Assembly (NCBI GenBank): GCA_940337035.1
Contig: CALNHX010003656.1
Coordinates: 1-64,000 of the forward strand
Direction of reading: 5' to 3'
DNA: 64,000 nucleotides
From: Agriotes lineatus
Lineage: Eukaryota > Arthropoda > Insecta > Coleoptera > Elateridae
A program made the position numbers and the translations under genes. Shown here in pieces: positions 32,051 to 43,009 of this stretch. How positions within the stretch are numbered: the stretch's first letter is position 1; every line of letters starts with the position of its first letter. A model generated the notes under the pieces. It had not been told where the DNA came from and did no database searches. It saw only the letters and a list, made by a program, of their open reading frames with translations.

Positions 32051-32300
32051 TTTTCGTACACTAGCATACAAAACGGAATACTAAATTTATCCTCGTATAT
32101 AGCAAATAAGTAGAGTAATATTAATGTAATGTAATATTATATGTGTTGTAACTAAGGAAACGTACGGCAAAGTGCTACTTTGCCGTACGAATACCGCAAA
32201 ATACTACTTTGCCGTACGAATACCGCAAAGTGCAACTTTCTGATTAATAAATTGTACGGCAAAGTAGCTCTTTCAATGCTAGTGTACGAAAAAATACATT
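32035..32300. repeat. Overlapping foldback with internal GTACGGCAAAGT repeats
   Basis: ATTTTTTCGTACACTAGCAT at 32048 is matched inverted by ATGCTAGTGTACGAAAAAAT at about 32276. The interior holds a local array in which ACTTTGCCGTACGAATACCG-type units and their inverted partner GTACGGCAAAGT alternate (32160-32265). Confidence 0.7.
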
Positions 32301-32689
32301 TAACTCGTGTTACATGGTGCCAGAGATAGCCTTTTTGGTCTCAAGGTGCTACAAAATGTAGAAAAGAAGTAATCGTATAAATAAACACAAATTAGAAAAC
32401 ATAACCTCAACAGTCAACACTTGATAACATCACTCGATGAGGGGGTGTGCAAGATATTCACTCGCTAACGCCTTTGAGTTTTACGGTGGATAATAATAGC
32501 AATCAAAACCTTGTAAACAACAGTTTAACTGGTAGGTCCGCTAACAAGTAAAATTTTCATGTAGCATCATTTTTCATGATAACTTTTTTAGGTCACCATG
32601 TCTAATCGTTTTAACTTGTCAGAGGCTGGCTGAAAGGAAATTAATGATCCTGATAAAAGAAGTTTGTGAACACTACTTTGCTCTGAAAC

Positions 32690-33630
32690 TGAGTTTGTCC
32701 TTTACAAGATGCACCATTTTGAAGAATGGTAGAAAATTACCTTTTGCGACTCCAACTGGTATTCGAAGTGGGTGTTAGAGCTCAACGAACAAAAATGCGT
32801 GATGCACATGGGATACCACAACCCTAGCTACATGTATTTTCTGAACAATGTGCTTATAAAGGTGGTTTATCAACAAAAAGATTTTAGGGTCACCGTGTCG
32901 TCGGATTTTAAATGGGAGTAGCACCTACCTAGTTTCGATCGCTTTTAAAAACATGTCTCCTCAACTTTTAGCGAAAATTTATAAAACCTATATTCGGCCA
33001 ATTTTGGAGTATGCGTCCTGCGTTTGGAAGCCTAACCTTGCTAAAGACATTCATGCTCTTGAACTGACCCAGAGACGTATCACCAAGTTATCGCCAACTA
33101 TTTGAAAACTGCTATATGAACAGAGGCTGCAGGTATTGGGGTTATCATCGATTTCTGAAAGACATTTAAGAGGTGACCTAATAGAAACATATAAAATCCT
33201 CCACGGTTACTACACTGTAGTCATTGAAGGGTTTGTGACTAGTGAGAATGTGCGTTTGCGTGGCCACGAGTTCAAGCTAGTGCGCGAAAGATTTAATAAA
33301 ATGTGTCGACAGTTCTGTTTATTCAACAGAATTTTTAGAGATTGGAACGCTCTTTCCGAGTCAGTTGTCTGTGCGCCTTTAGTAAACGCCTTGGACAAAT
33401 TGAGTGTTCAATTTAAGTTAAGTTAATAGCTGTAGTTGTATAATTTCATTCTGTAAAATTTTCAAGCTTGCAAGTGTTGCAAGTAGAATTCTTTATCTTA
33501 TTATTTACTACATTATTATGTGCCTTCAATTTTAATTTTTAGTTAAGTTTAAATATCTTATTAGCTCTAGTTTTCGATTGATATGTTTTATCGGCTCAGC
33601 CGTCTAATATTATAAATAAATAAACAAAAA
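32690..33630 (+). pseudogene. CR1/L2-like LINE fragment, RT to 3' end
   Basis: Encoded pieces in order: LELNEQKCVMHMGYHNPS, then DFRVTVSSDFKWE (RT palm end), IRPILEYASCVWKP, LTQRRITKLSPT, LGLSSISERHLRGDLIETYK, then VRLRGHEFKLVRERF and IFRDWNALSESVVCAPLVNA. This is the standard order at the C-terminus of CR1/L2/Rex-type polymerases. The last 96 codons (33136-33426) are open and end in TAA; upstream has stops. The 3' UTR ends ...ataaataaataaac at 33630. The 5' part is absent. Confidence 0.87.
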
Positions 33631-33659
33631 GGAAGCAGAACTTTGATACATTCAACAAC

Positions 33660-33803
33660 GGGGAAAATGCAGAATCCGAGGCCAATATCCCTGCTATTGT
33701 TAATATTAATAATTATTTAATGTTGTTTCTCTACTAACCATAACCAAAATTATAAGGAAAAGAGTTAGCAGTGTAATTGGCCTCGGATTCTGCATTTTAG
33801 CCC
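33660..33803. mobile_element. 144-bp MITE
   Basis: GGGAAAATGCAGAATCCGAG-GCCAAT at 33661 and ATTGGCC-TCGGATTCTGCATTTTAG at 33777 form nearly perfect 26-bp inverted repeats. It sits just after the LINE tail. TSD not clear. Confidence 0.75.
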
Positions 33804-35367
33804 AAAACAGTTGGTTATTAAATAAATAGCCGTGTTTATTTGGTTGTGCATTATGAAAAAGACCCATTTTCAGAAAAAATTAGTAAGCATCTAGTATTTT
33901 TCATTTTTATGTGCCTTGCAAGGATTTGTTTGATGGAGTATGGTACTCGAGCCATCCGTGATTTGGTCTAAACTTCGAGATCAATCACATTTCTTCCTGC
34001 ACCCCATTTTACAAGAACGCGCAACCAAATTTATATGGCTTGCTGGAGCTTGCACCTCAGTTGCGTGGTAACGAACAGTTACTATTTTTTTCCAACCCCC
34101 ACACATCTGCATGAACTGCTGTTATTTGTCACATTCGAATTTGATGAAAAACATGACGAGAATGTGGACGAACAGCTGAAAAAGCAAAAGGAAACATTAA
34201 CCTCAACTTTACAGTTCATAAGTCATTCAGAAGTTTGGTGCATTGAAAAACTGTAGGGAATCAATCCTTTTTGAAGCTTGGATAGGGAACTTTTTTGATA
34301 TTCATTCCTTTCCTAATGCTATGAGGGATATGAATATCAATAAAAAAACTGAAATAATTTTTTAAAGGTTTTAATTAAACAAACTATCTACTTAACACAC
34401 CGCTGAAAAGATAGGTCCTCGCTTGAAGAATTACAAGAAATAGAGCAAATTATGCACGTTCTCATTGCTAAAGTTCAATTTTCGAAGAATAAACTGTGAA
34501 AATGAATGACACTTCTGACGTTTTCATTTCAAAACATCAAAATTAAGCGTACGAAATATTGTATGAAATACGTCTAAAGGGAGAGAGAAATAAAGTGATA
34601 CAGGTTAGAATGAAATGGAGGAAGGTACCGAACTCCGTGATATGTTATTTTAAGATTCGACGTACGTTTACATGTAGTGAACGTATCCTGTACTAATATA
34701 TCCATGGATGTAGTAAAGTTGTGGCGCCATCTGTTGGTAATATCGGAAAGAATGTGGCGCCATCTGTTGGTAATATCGGAAAGAACTCCTCAGGTACCCG
34801 TTTAAGGTCATCAAAATCAGTATTTTGACATCAAAGGAACCGACAGTGAGTGTCTGTACTTGTTTGATTTATGTACGCTGTTAATACCCTTTCACAACCA
34901 TCACAGGAAAAAATTTTTTCACCTAACTGTTGTTTATCGATCCCTTTACTTCCACATTTCCGGCATTCCATTATATATAGAAAAAGGACATAACCTCACT
35001 TGATGCTGTTAATGACTCACTATATAAAATCTGTTTAGCATACACTTATTTGTATAGATTTGTCATTTTGACTAATTTAATTCACTACAGCATTTGTAAT
35101 TTACCCCTAATTTACTCAGGCAAAATGTGACATTTGACTTTTCACTTCTATTGAGATAAAAAATTATGTAGAATAATTTTTAAATAACACAAAAATTTGT
35201 AAAGTGTTGCGTATACGCATATTATTATTATTATTGGAGGTAGAAAGGCAGCTTTAAGCTGATATATCCACATATAATACATGATATTGCATTATGTTGT
35301 ATCATGTTTGTTAATAGTTTTGAAATTCTATAATCTTGGACTTACCTTACATTTCTTACGATTGCAG
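33804..35367. other. Intron 2, distal part
   Basis: No coding sequence is supported here. It contains a two-copy 33-bp direct repeat at 34721-34786 (GTGGCGCCATCTGTTGGTAA...) and the branch/acceptor region of exon 3 (acttaccttacatttcttacgattgcag, 35340-35367). Confidence 0.5.
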
Positions 35368-36603
35368 GTTACGAAAACATCCTGGCACTAGCCAACGAAG
35401 ATGGGAGGATAGCAATATATGACGTGGAAAGAAAAGGGTCTCGCTACGGTGGCAGTGCCCACAACAACGCCATTTTTGACATAGCCTGGATGTCTAAGGG
35501 CCTGAAATTAGTGAGTGCCTCTGGTGACCACACTGCAGCTCTCTTCGATGTCCAGAATGGAGACATTGTTCTAGAACGGGTCTTCCATGGCCACTCCAGA
35601 TCCCTAAAAAGCGTAGCTTGCCGTAAGGAGGACTGTGCTGTGTTTGCCACTGGAGGACGAGATGGCCGTATCATAATGTGGGATGTCCGTGTGCCCAGGA
35701 GCCAAATCATGTGCACGCCAGATATATGCTTGCCATGGACGCATCACCAACCTTCGCAGGTCACAAAGATTAAAACAAAAACCGGCAAAATGCAAGACGT
35801 TGTTTCTGGGTCCAGCTCTGTGACAGGCTTGGTTTTTCAAGATTATAACACGTTGATATCATGTGGGGCCGGCGACGGCTTGATCAAAGTCTGGGACATG
35901 CGCAAGACATTCTATGCTGCGAACAAGGCCCCCATACCGAAGCACACACTGCCCTATGCAGGAGGAACGTGGAGGAACGGATATAGTCACTTGCTATTGA
36001 ACTCCACCGGGAATAGGTTGTATGTCAACAGTCTAGACAACGTAATTTACTGTTACAACGTAGCCACATACGAGCCACAGCCGGTTATGAAATACACCGG
36101 CCATAAAAACAGCACTTTCTACGTGAAGTCATGCCTAAGCCCAGACGAGATGTATCTTCTGAGTGGAAGCAGCGACAACAGCGCTTACATTTGGCGCACC
36201 AACAGCTCGCAGCCCATTGCTCGACTTGATGGGCATGAAGCGGAAGTCACTTGCGTGGCTTGGTGTGAAAACCGCAAAACCGTGCTCGTCACTTGCTCGG
36301 ACGACTTGAGGCATAAGATATGGCGGGTCGGACCCGAGGTTGTGCCCGAGCACTTGGAATTTGAGGTTGCCAGTCGCATTTCTGTACCGCCCATCGGACC
36401 CGAGGTTGTGCCCGAGCACTTGGAACTTGAGGTTGCCAGTCGCATTTCTGTACCGCCCAAGCAACAGGACATGGTTGACACCCCTTCCAGTCGTAAGAGA
36501 GGTATTGAAAATTTGTTTACCCTTGACTATGATGCTGTCTGTACGTGCCAGCATGTGCGTTGTAGATACTGCGATGAATATATTGTTCGAATGAATAGAA
36601 AAG
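35368..36603 (+). CDS. DTL: CDT2/DTL coding exon 3: WD40 propeller and start of tail
   Basis: Acceptor attgcag to 35367; donor AAG|GTAAGG at 36603/36604. In protein numbering it covers residues 64-476. WD40 blades run from YENILALANEDG (65-) to about 383, with FHGHSRSLKSVA, TGHKNSTFYVKSCLSPD and DGHEAEVTCVAW as GH starts. Two WDxR boxes, WDVR (168-171) and WDMR (239-242), are the DDB1-contact motifs expected of a CRL4 receptor. The sequence pattern (AYIW, VTGLVFQDYNTLISCGAGDG) is characteristic of CDT2 rather than other WD40 proteins. Right after the propeller, residues 385-427 contain a two-copy 22-residue duplication. A CTCQHVRCRYC cluster lies at 455-465. No stop inside. Confidence 0.95.
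36330..36461 (+). repeat. In-frame 66-bp tandem duplication inside CDT2 exon 3
   Basis: Unit 1 is 36330-36395 and unit 2 is 36396-36461. Each encodes GPEVVPEHLE[FL]EVASRISVPP plus a junction residue. The body of the two units differs at one position (ttggaaTttgag against ttggaaCttgag). The near-identity implies a very recent event or an assembly artefact. Confidence 0.92.
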
Positions 36604-37119
36604 GTAAGGACAGTTAAAAAAACTGAATTTGTTGTAGTTTTGTATGTATTAGGGTATTCTTTATAATTTCGTTGCTCGAATTTGTTAGGTCTCACCCTCT
36701 CACCTTCTAAAAAGTTTACGTATAGTATACGAACAAAATACAAAATTTTAATCTCGCAACTTAATAATTCGAATTAATGTACAGTGTGGAGTACACATAT
36801 TTTTGCAGTGTGGCCAAAATTTATGCAGATTTCTGTTAGTCAGTGATTGTGTTTTTTTTTAAGTTACAGTTGCATGTATTGTGTATATCAATATGGTGCT
36901 CACTCAAAATCAAATTAAAGATATTAAATCAGTGATTGCTGATGCCTTTAATAGCGAAGAATTTATAGAATGAATTTCTGGTACAAATGAAAGTGTTTCA
37001 AGATGAACTACAAAAAGTACAGAATAAATATGATGAAATAATCACAAAGTTAAATACAAAAATTGACAATTTAGAAACTAGATACTTTATATAAAATGTA
37101 ATCGAGCACTGAGTACAAG
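36604..37119. other. Start of intron 3
   Basis: AT-rich intron sequence without a recognisable element. A short ORF-like stretch at 36894-36972 (atggtgctcactcaaaatc...) is too short and broken to name. Confidence 0.45.
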
Positions 37120-37400
37120 TACACACAATAAGTACTTGAATACCTACATGAGTACAAAGTACCAAGTACAGAAGAATGGAAAAATGGCGGGCAAAATCGC
37201 TTTTTTTGGGAATATCTACGTTAGAGTTAGTCATACGAACAAAATACCTTTTATCATTCTTATCAGTAAGATCATTTACAACAACTGTTGTTTGAAAGAT
37301 GTTTTTGTAAGTCAAATTTATTTTGAGCTAGAGCAGCGCAAGATGAAAAATGTTTCTGCTTCAACAATTTTTCGATTATTATTAATTGAAAATTACTCTT
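37120..37400 (+). repeat. Dispersed repeat, related in inverse to 42700-42870
   Basis: Both copies contain tttgggaatatctacgtt (or its complement aacgtagatattcccaaa), followed by a tcatacgaac/gtcgtatgat block, cattcttatca and a gagc..gcgc end. No ORF. Class unknown. Confidence 0.5.
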
Positions 37401-37667
37401 CATTATGATTGTTTTCCAGTTGTTTCCACACTATCACAAAATTTGAGGGATTAGGTAGTCGTGTCGGACCTCATTTCTAATGGCCGAATTGTTACAAATC
37501 CTTTTTCTTCTATAACTTAACAACTGGTTTTCGTGAGCCAAGGTCAAGGTTCGAATAAAGTCACTCGCGTCTAGACAGGAATATCAATCAGACTTATGCA
37601 TGTGTATTGGGATTTATAAGAATTCGGTCGTTTGAAATGGGATCTGCCATGACATCTGCGCCCCCAA

Positions 37668-37930
37668 ATCTTATGATTGTGTGGGTGTGTAGCTTGAACA
37701 AGCGTCCACGTTCGATCAGTAGAGTTAAGCAACGCTCTTTCTGGTACAAAACTTGGATGGGAGTTTCATGGCTGTGCCGCTCGGCGCCTCGTGGTACGGC
37801 TGCCACGGAAATAGTTGGTCCCGGATGTCATAATAACATCATGACAGTCATTAGTGGGGTTGAAAGTCCCCATAAATGTACAGCAACGTCTATAATTGGC
37901 CTAACGGCTGTTGGCTGAGTACGAAATAAA
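37668..37930 (+). mobile_element. 5S rRNA-derived SINE (SINE3 type)
   Basis: The 5' part (about 37690-37790) resembles 5S rRNA in order: CGTTCGATCAG, then AGTTAAGCAACG (5S A-box region), GGTACAAAACTTGGATGGGAG (5S intermediate/C-box region GGATGGG) and a GGC..CTCGTGGTACGGCTGCC end. A ~100-bp unrelated body and an aaataaataaaat tail follow. Changes from functional 5S are numerous, so this is a retroposon, not a gene. Confidence 0.65.
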
Positions 37931-38951
37931 TAAAATTTAAAAAAACAAAGTAATTCATAATAGAAAATAATTTTCAATCAATACTAATCAAAAAATCTGT
38001 TTTAAAACAAAAAAAAATTGTCTTGCGTTTGGGGTTGTGGGCTCCAAAGACTTTTTTTAAATAGGCGATTAATCATAGGTTTATGTGAGTAACACCTTGA
38101 TTTACATTTAATATAGGTAAAAATTTCGCCAAACATGATCAATAGAAGAATCCAAATGAAAGTACTGCTGCCACTAGCGCTCACATGTGTAATTGTTGAG
38201 ATTTTTAATTGCCGATTAACACACGAGTTAGTTACAATATTTTTTCGTTGATCGTATCTTATTAAATTGGAGAAAATCTAATTTTATTGCATGACATAAA
38301 TTTGATCTTTGATACAAAAATCATTTATTAATAGAAAACCATTCATTAATAGGCGTTAGAAACTACAAAAATTATTTATTAATATTTATTAATAAGCGCT
38401 GTTCTATACATTAACGAAACCCATAAACGATCAACGATTTTGACAGTTTAAAGTGACATTAACTTTATAATGTAACGAGACAGACTTGTGGTGTCGTAAA
38501 TGCGCACGTCGTTGTTTTCTGATGGCCTGTAGTGATCTATAACCCCCTACGTTGTGTACATCACTTTGTTTTAATTTAACAGATTTTATGAATGCTTTAA
38601 ACAAGTTCTCGTAACTTGTGTACCCTTAGGGTTCTTATAACCCTTGTAACTGCAAGTTCTTCATTTAAGTAGGCTCATACACACACTTTGATGAAATAAA
38701 ACGCCAAAAACGCTTTATACATTTATTAAGCCAATAAACCCTATACTCTCGTATATAAAACTAAATTTAAACAACCAAATTGTTCCCTTTACCTTTCTGC
38801 AGTGGGCACAGTCTAATGGGAAATGTAATGCTCTTCAATTTTTGGTGTAATAATAGCAATACGGTGACTTAGTCAGTGCAAGGACGGACTTGAGAGTTTG
38901 TAAAGGAAATTTATCAGTGAAGGAAATTGCGCCGCTGCTCTCCACCTGCTA

Positions 38952-39245
38952 TAGCGACAACCGCGCAATTAGAGATAAGGAAAACCACCGTCGTCTGCCC
39001 TTAACCTGCAGTAGCGAGGATCTCGCCCGTTGATTAAAATGTAGCGACAACCGCGGAATTAGGGATAAGGAAAACCACCGTCGTCTGCCCTTAACCTTCA
39101 GTAGCGAGGATCTCGCCCGTTGATTAAAATGTAGCGACAACCGCGGAATTAGGGATAAGGAAAACCACCGTCGTCTGCCCTTAACCTTCAGTAGCGAGGA
39201 TCTCGCCCGTTGATTAAAATGTAGCGACAACCGCGGAATTAGGGA
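38952..39245. repeat. 90-bp tandem repeat, about 3.3 copies
   Basis: Units begin TAGCGACAACCGCG at 38952, 39042, 39132 and 39222 (partial). They are nearly identical. Because 90 is divisible by three the minus strand reads as a repeating 30-residue frame, but that frame has no start context or homologue I know. The surroundings (38700-39750) have no recognised coding capacity. Confidence 0.9.
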
Positions 39246-39956
39246 TCAAGTAAGGTGCCCAAAAAACTGTTGTCTGACTCCGTCGAGTTTCCCTTTAAAT
39301 AGCCGCTCGCAGTGGGTATCCCCTCTCGGGAATACAGTGGTGTTTCCACCCCATATCCAATCACAGCGTTTCCGCTGGGTAATCATCCAATCATAATGTT
39401 TCCATTATGACGCAGTATTTCTACCGCAATTTAAATCGTATTATAATATTTTCGGTGCCCTCGATGTGGGTGACTAACACCCTGAGTCGTAAATTGCCAC
39501 TTTAATCCCTATTTGGCTTTCGCCGCGTGACGAATTTCCCAATTAGACTATGCCCAAATATCTCCAGTTTCCTGTAAGAAAAGTGTGAATTATGTGGCCC
39601 CATAATTCACTATTAAGCTGAAAGCAAAAAACTATATGGTCCAGGGCCCTGTGTGTGTAACTTAATAAGCCCGCAGTCGCAGCTGTGGACCTAACCTTAA
39701 TCTATCATTAATATGCCTGCACGTGCAACAATTCCTTACATTGGGGAAAAAACCTTCTGCATATCGTAATTACCAAATTCAAACGAAAAACTTAAGCATC
39801 TAATAATAATTGTTCATGTTTGTGTCCATTACCTATAAGTCGCGTCCTCTCACAATAACAACATTTATAACAGTCTATTATTCACAAGTGAAATTTTAAC
39901 GATTTAATTCACAAGTGAATTAAAAAAGTTTCAATGAAGAACAACTTATTTTTATT

Positions 39957-40395
39957 ACGACAGACGCTCAATAACGTGAACTAATTCAAGTGTGTTGTCG
40001 AAATGTTTATATTAGCGAGCGTGATTTTATTCTAAGCAAATTATTAAAAGAAACGTTTAATAACACAATAAAAACAAAACATATTATGACAGTTATAAGT
40101 AATACACCATTTTAATGAGAAGAAAAATAAGCTGCTATTTTATTCTGCTTAAATTAGCGCCTATGTTCAACAATGACTAGAATGAAATGCAAACGCATCA
40201 TAAACACCCATCCGATCGACTCAGCTGTGTCGCAGAGGGGAATTCCCTCGATAAATCGGCGAATAATCTGTATTGCAGAGGGGAATCCTCTACATAAATT
40301 AACGACTAACCGTCGCCAAGAACTGTTTACGTTATCAAACGTTCTGTTTGATCATATAGTATGAATTTTGTGTGTACATTAGCGTGATGTAATAT
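39957..40395. mobile_element. Second copy of the 23646 MITE (uninterrupted)
   Basis: It aligns end to end with 23646-24959 apart from the hAT insertion: cagacgctc-ataacgtgaacta, aagaaacgt-taataacac, tgagaagaaaaataagctgc, cagaggggaa. The right terminus is truncated. Provides the empty site for the 23940 hAT. Confidence 0.75.
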
Positions 40396-40999
40396 ATAAT
40401 TACTAAAATTTAGATCAAATCGACGATGAATAGGCAAATTTATATCCTGAATTGAATATTTTTTTAATTTTTTATCCAAAATTTTGTCAAAATTGAATAA
40501 AAACATACCGGGTGGCCACTTTCAAACTGGAACATAGGGATTTAGCATTGTATTTAACAGTTTCATGAATTCCTGCTCGCAAATTCAACCTACAGAAAAT
40601 GTTTTGGTATCAATGAAAAGAGAAAATTATTGCACATCTAATGGTATCTGGATTCTGGATTGGTATCAAAAATTAAATTATTTTTGTCAATTTTCATTGA
40701 ATAATATTAATTAAAAGTTTTCATGTTTTTTAAATATGAGTTGCCTTGACTTGAAAACAGTTGACAGCTATACTCAAATTAATTTGTTATTTGATGACAT
40801 TCCGAGTTAGTTCAATAGTTTTTACTTTATAAAATCAACGATTACTCGAACGAAGAGGAAGTTTTTATGAAAATAGCTTTATTAGCATTATTGCTATACG
40901 TAAAAAATTTCACAATAAATAACCAATAATTCTTACGGTTAAAAGATACCTATTACAGTGAGGTTAGTTTGCGGAGAATGAGAGTTTTTTTTCAATGCA

Positions 41000-42150
41000 G
41001 GACCTACCTCATTAATCAAAAGTTCTAATTTAAATTTCCAACAATTTCAAATGGTCCGATAATTTTTTTATTATAAATCCCAGCCCAAATATTAATTTTT
41101 TGAGGTTATTGGGTTCTTCCACGCAGATTAATTCTTGGGTTTTCTTGAGGCCAATATCTAGTATTTTGCACATTGGGTTCGTTGTTCAAAGTAAAAGTAC
41201 ATTCATTCGTGAAACATATTGATGACAAAAAACGACGATCTTGATTGGCGCGTTCTTGCATTTCATCACAAAATAAATTTCTACTTTCTTCGTCTGGTTC
41301 AAATATTTCCTGATGACATTGCGGTTTGTATGGATGACTAGTAAGTCACCCGAACTACGTTTCAGTTCGCAAAATTAAGAGAGATTCATTAATATAAATT
41401 TTAAAAAAAAGATGCATCGGCGGGATCGAACCCGGGCCACCCGCGTGATATGCCAGCACTCTACCGCAGGACCGGTCTCTCTAGTTTGAATAATGCGCGC
41501 ACCCGAGCTAATAGTACACGGCAATAGGCGCTCCGCTCTGCTGCCTAGAGGAGTTAATTAAATTACACACTTTTTCGCACTTTTTTTGAAAATAAAAACC
41601 GGCCTACGATCTAAGTCTAAAAATTAGCAAACTTTTAAGCCATCGTACAACTTAATCGGACCAGTATCTTCGGAGGAGATAGCGAACAAACATACATATG
41701 TATACGCAAACATACAAAGAGAGCACCGATTTTATGTTATAAGATATCTGTGCTTCTTTAATATCTTAGATACCGCCGACTTTGACACATTTAATTCACG
41801 ACCAATTTGCCTTGTGCTGTATGTTGGGTCAATATTGATCAATCCCAAATACTTTCCAATTCCCTGCCATCCGCACCAACATTCCTGCGATTACCTTTAT
41901 TAAAATTTCATTATTGAATTTTTTATGAAAGTCAAAATTAAATAATAAACACTAACCACCTCTTGCTTCTGATTCTACTGAAATATTAGCAGTTTCTTCA
42001 AATTTCCGGACATATTTGTGTATTGTAGATTCAGACGGTATTGGACTGTTATCAAATTTTACGGAAAACAAATCACTCACTCTACGCAAACTAACTCCAC
42101 TGTAATATGTTTTACGATAGAAACTCTCTCTTCGTTCGAGTAATCGTTCA
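41000..42150 (-). pseudogene. mariner-like transposase, broken
   Basis: On the minus strand: FYRKTYYSGVSLRRVSDLF and TIHKYVRKFEETANISVES (first HTH, about 42120-41960); INIDPTYSTRQIGRELNVS and KSAVSKILKK (second HTH, to 41766); then, after a 0.4-kb insertion, HPYKPQCHQEIFEPDEE, FTNECTFTLNNEPN, TRYWPQENPRINLRG, a stop, and INIWAGIYNKKIIGPFEI. The order and the first catalytic D region (FT[D/N]E) fit insect mariner/IS630 transposases. The catalytic Asp appears as Asn, and the C-terminal third is missing before the left inverted repeat. Confidence 0.82.
41340..41747 (-). mobile_element. Dispersed repeat with tRNA-like module, copy 2
   Basis: It interrupts the transposase between KKHR and SHPYKPQ codons. 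The minus strand starts near TATAACATAAAATCGGTG, carries the same body as 16940-17275, then a tRNA-like module at about 41476-41411 with A-box-like GCGGTAGAGTGC and a perfect B box GGTTCGATCCC (41432-41422), then a T8 run that could stop RNA polymerase III. The tRNA-like part is again downstream of the body. Confidence 0.7.
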
Positions 42151-42456
42151 ATTTATAAAGTAAAAACTACTGAACTACTCTGAATGTCATCAAATAACAA
42201 ATTAATTTGAGTATAGCTGTCAACTGTTTTCAAGTCAAGGCAACTCATATTTAAAAAACATAAAAACTTTAATTAATATTATTCAATGAAAATTGACAAA
42301 AATAATTTAATTTTTGATACCATTAGATGCGTAATAATTTTCTCTTTCCATTGATACCAAAACATTTTCTGTAGGTTGAATTGGCGAGCAGGAATCCATG
42401 AAACTGTTAAAAACAATGTTAAATCCCTATGTTCCAGTTTGAAAGTGGCCACCCGG

Positions 42457-43009
42457 TATACGCCACGTGAATTAAACATTTATTTTTCATGAATAAACAT
42501 GTTTAATTATTCATTTGGTGTATAATATTTATTATTATTAGTTTCCTTTGTGAATAATAAATAGTTTAATGGGTTTCTTTAGTATTTACTCTGTAGTATT
42601 GGTAAAATTAACTACTAAGAAATGTTATTTTTATGTCCTTGTCTCGAAATTATGATTTTCAAATATGGCAACCCTGCTTGTGTTTCAATTTGCGCTGTTC
42701 TAGTTGGGAACCTACTTGTTAGACAAAAAAATTTCAAATAAAAGATGTTGGAAATGATGTTGATAAGAATGATAATAAGTACATTGGTCGTATGATTAAC
42801 TGGAACGTAGATATTCCCAAAGAAGGATTTTTCCGTCATTTTTCCAAGATGGTTTTGTGCATGACGGCCCCCAAATTGAAAAATTGAGAATTTGTATTAG
42901 GGTAGTGAGTTTTAAATTTAAAACACATCCAAAAGTTGGAACTCTGGGATTTATTATTACTTATTATAGGTTTATCATTGCGTTCGGATGGTAGCCGCTC
43001 CTCTTGGAG
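42457..43009. other. AT-rich spacer with repeat partner
   Basis: 42480-42600 is AT-rich, with a short inverted ttcatgaataaacatg motif. 42700-42870 is the inverse relative of 37120-37400. No gene. Confidence 0.45.

Larger units (their letters stand above)
40508..42456. mobile_element. mariner-like element with ~340-bp inverted repeats
   Basis: CCGGGTGGCCACTTTCAAAC at 40508 is matched inverted by GTTTGAAAGTGGCCACCCGG ending at 42456, both flanked by TA. The arms extend about 340 bp (to about 40860, and from about 42122). Between them lies a broken minus-strand transposase, itself interrupted by the repeat at 41340-41747. Confidence 0.88.

Noticed and set aside
36135..36743. 202-codon minus-strand ORF opposite CDT2 exon 3
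   Set aside because: Antisense of the WD40 exon; the apparent internal repeat is only the 66-bp duplication read backwards.
37690..37790. Functional 5S rRNA gene
   Set aside because: Many departures from conserved 5S positions, no proper 3' end or terminator, and an unrelated body with A/T tail follows directly.
38949..39230. Minus-strand 93-codon ORF with a repeating 30-residue unit
   Set aside because: It exists only because the tandem DNA repeat is 90 bp long and stop-free in one frame; there is no start context, homologue or splice support.
38952..39245. CRISPR-like array
   Set aside because: Contiguous 90-bp tandem repeats without spacers, in a eukaryotic intron.
39600..39760. LTR retrotransposon end
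   Set aside because: A TGTAAGGAATTG... start on the minus strand looked LTR-like, but no second LTR, primer-binding site, polypurine tract or gag/pol sequence was found.
41411..41476. Functional tRNA gene
   Set aside because: A and B boxes are good, but I could not build a proper acceptor stem and anticodon arm, and the sequence sits in a repeated element present at 16940 as well.
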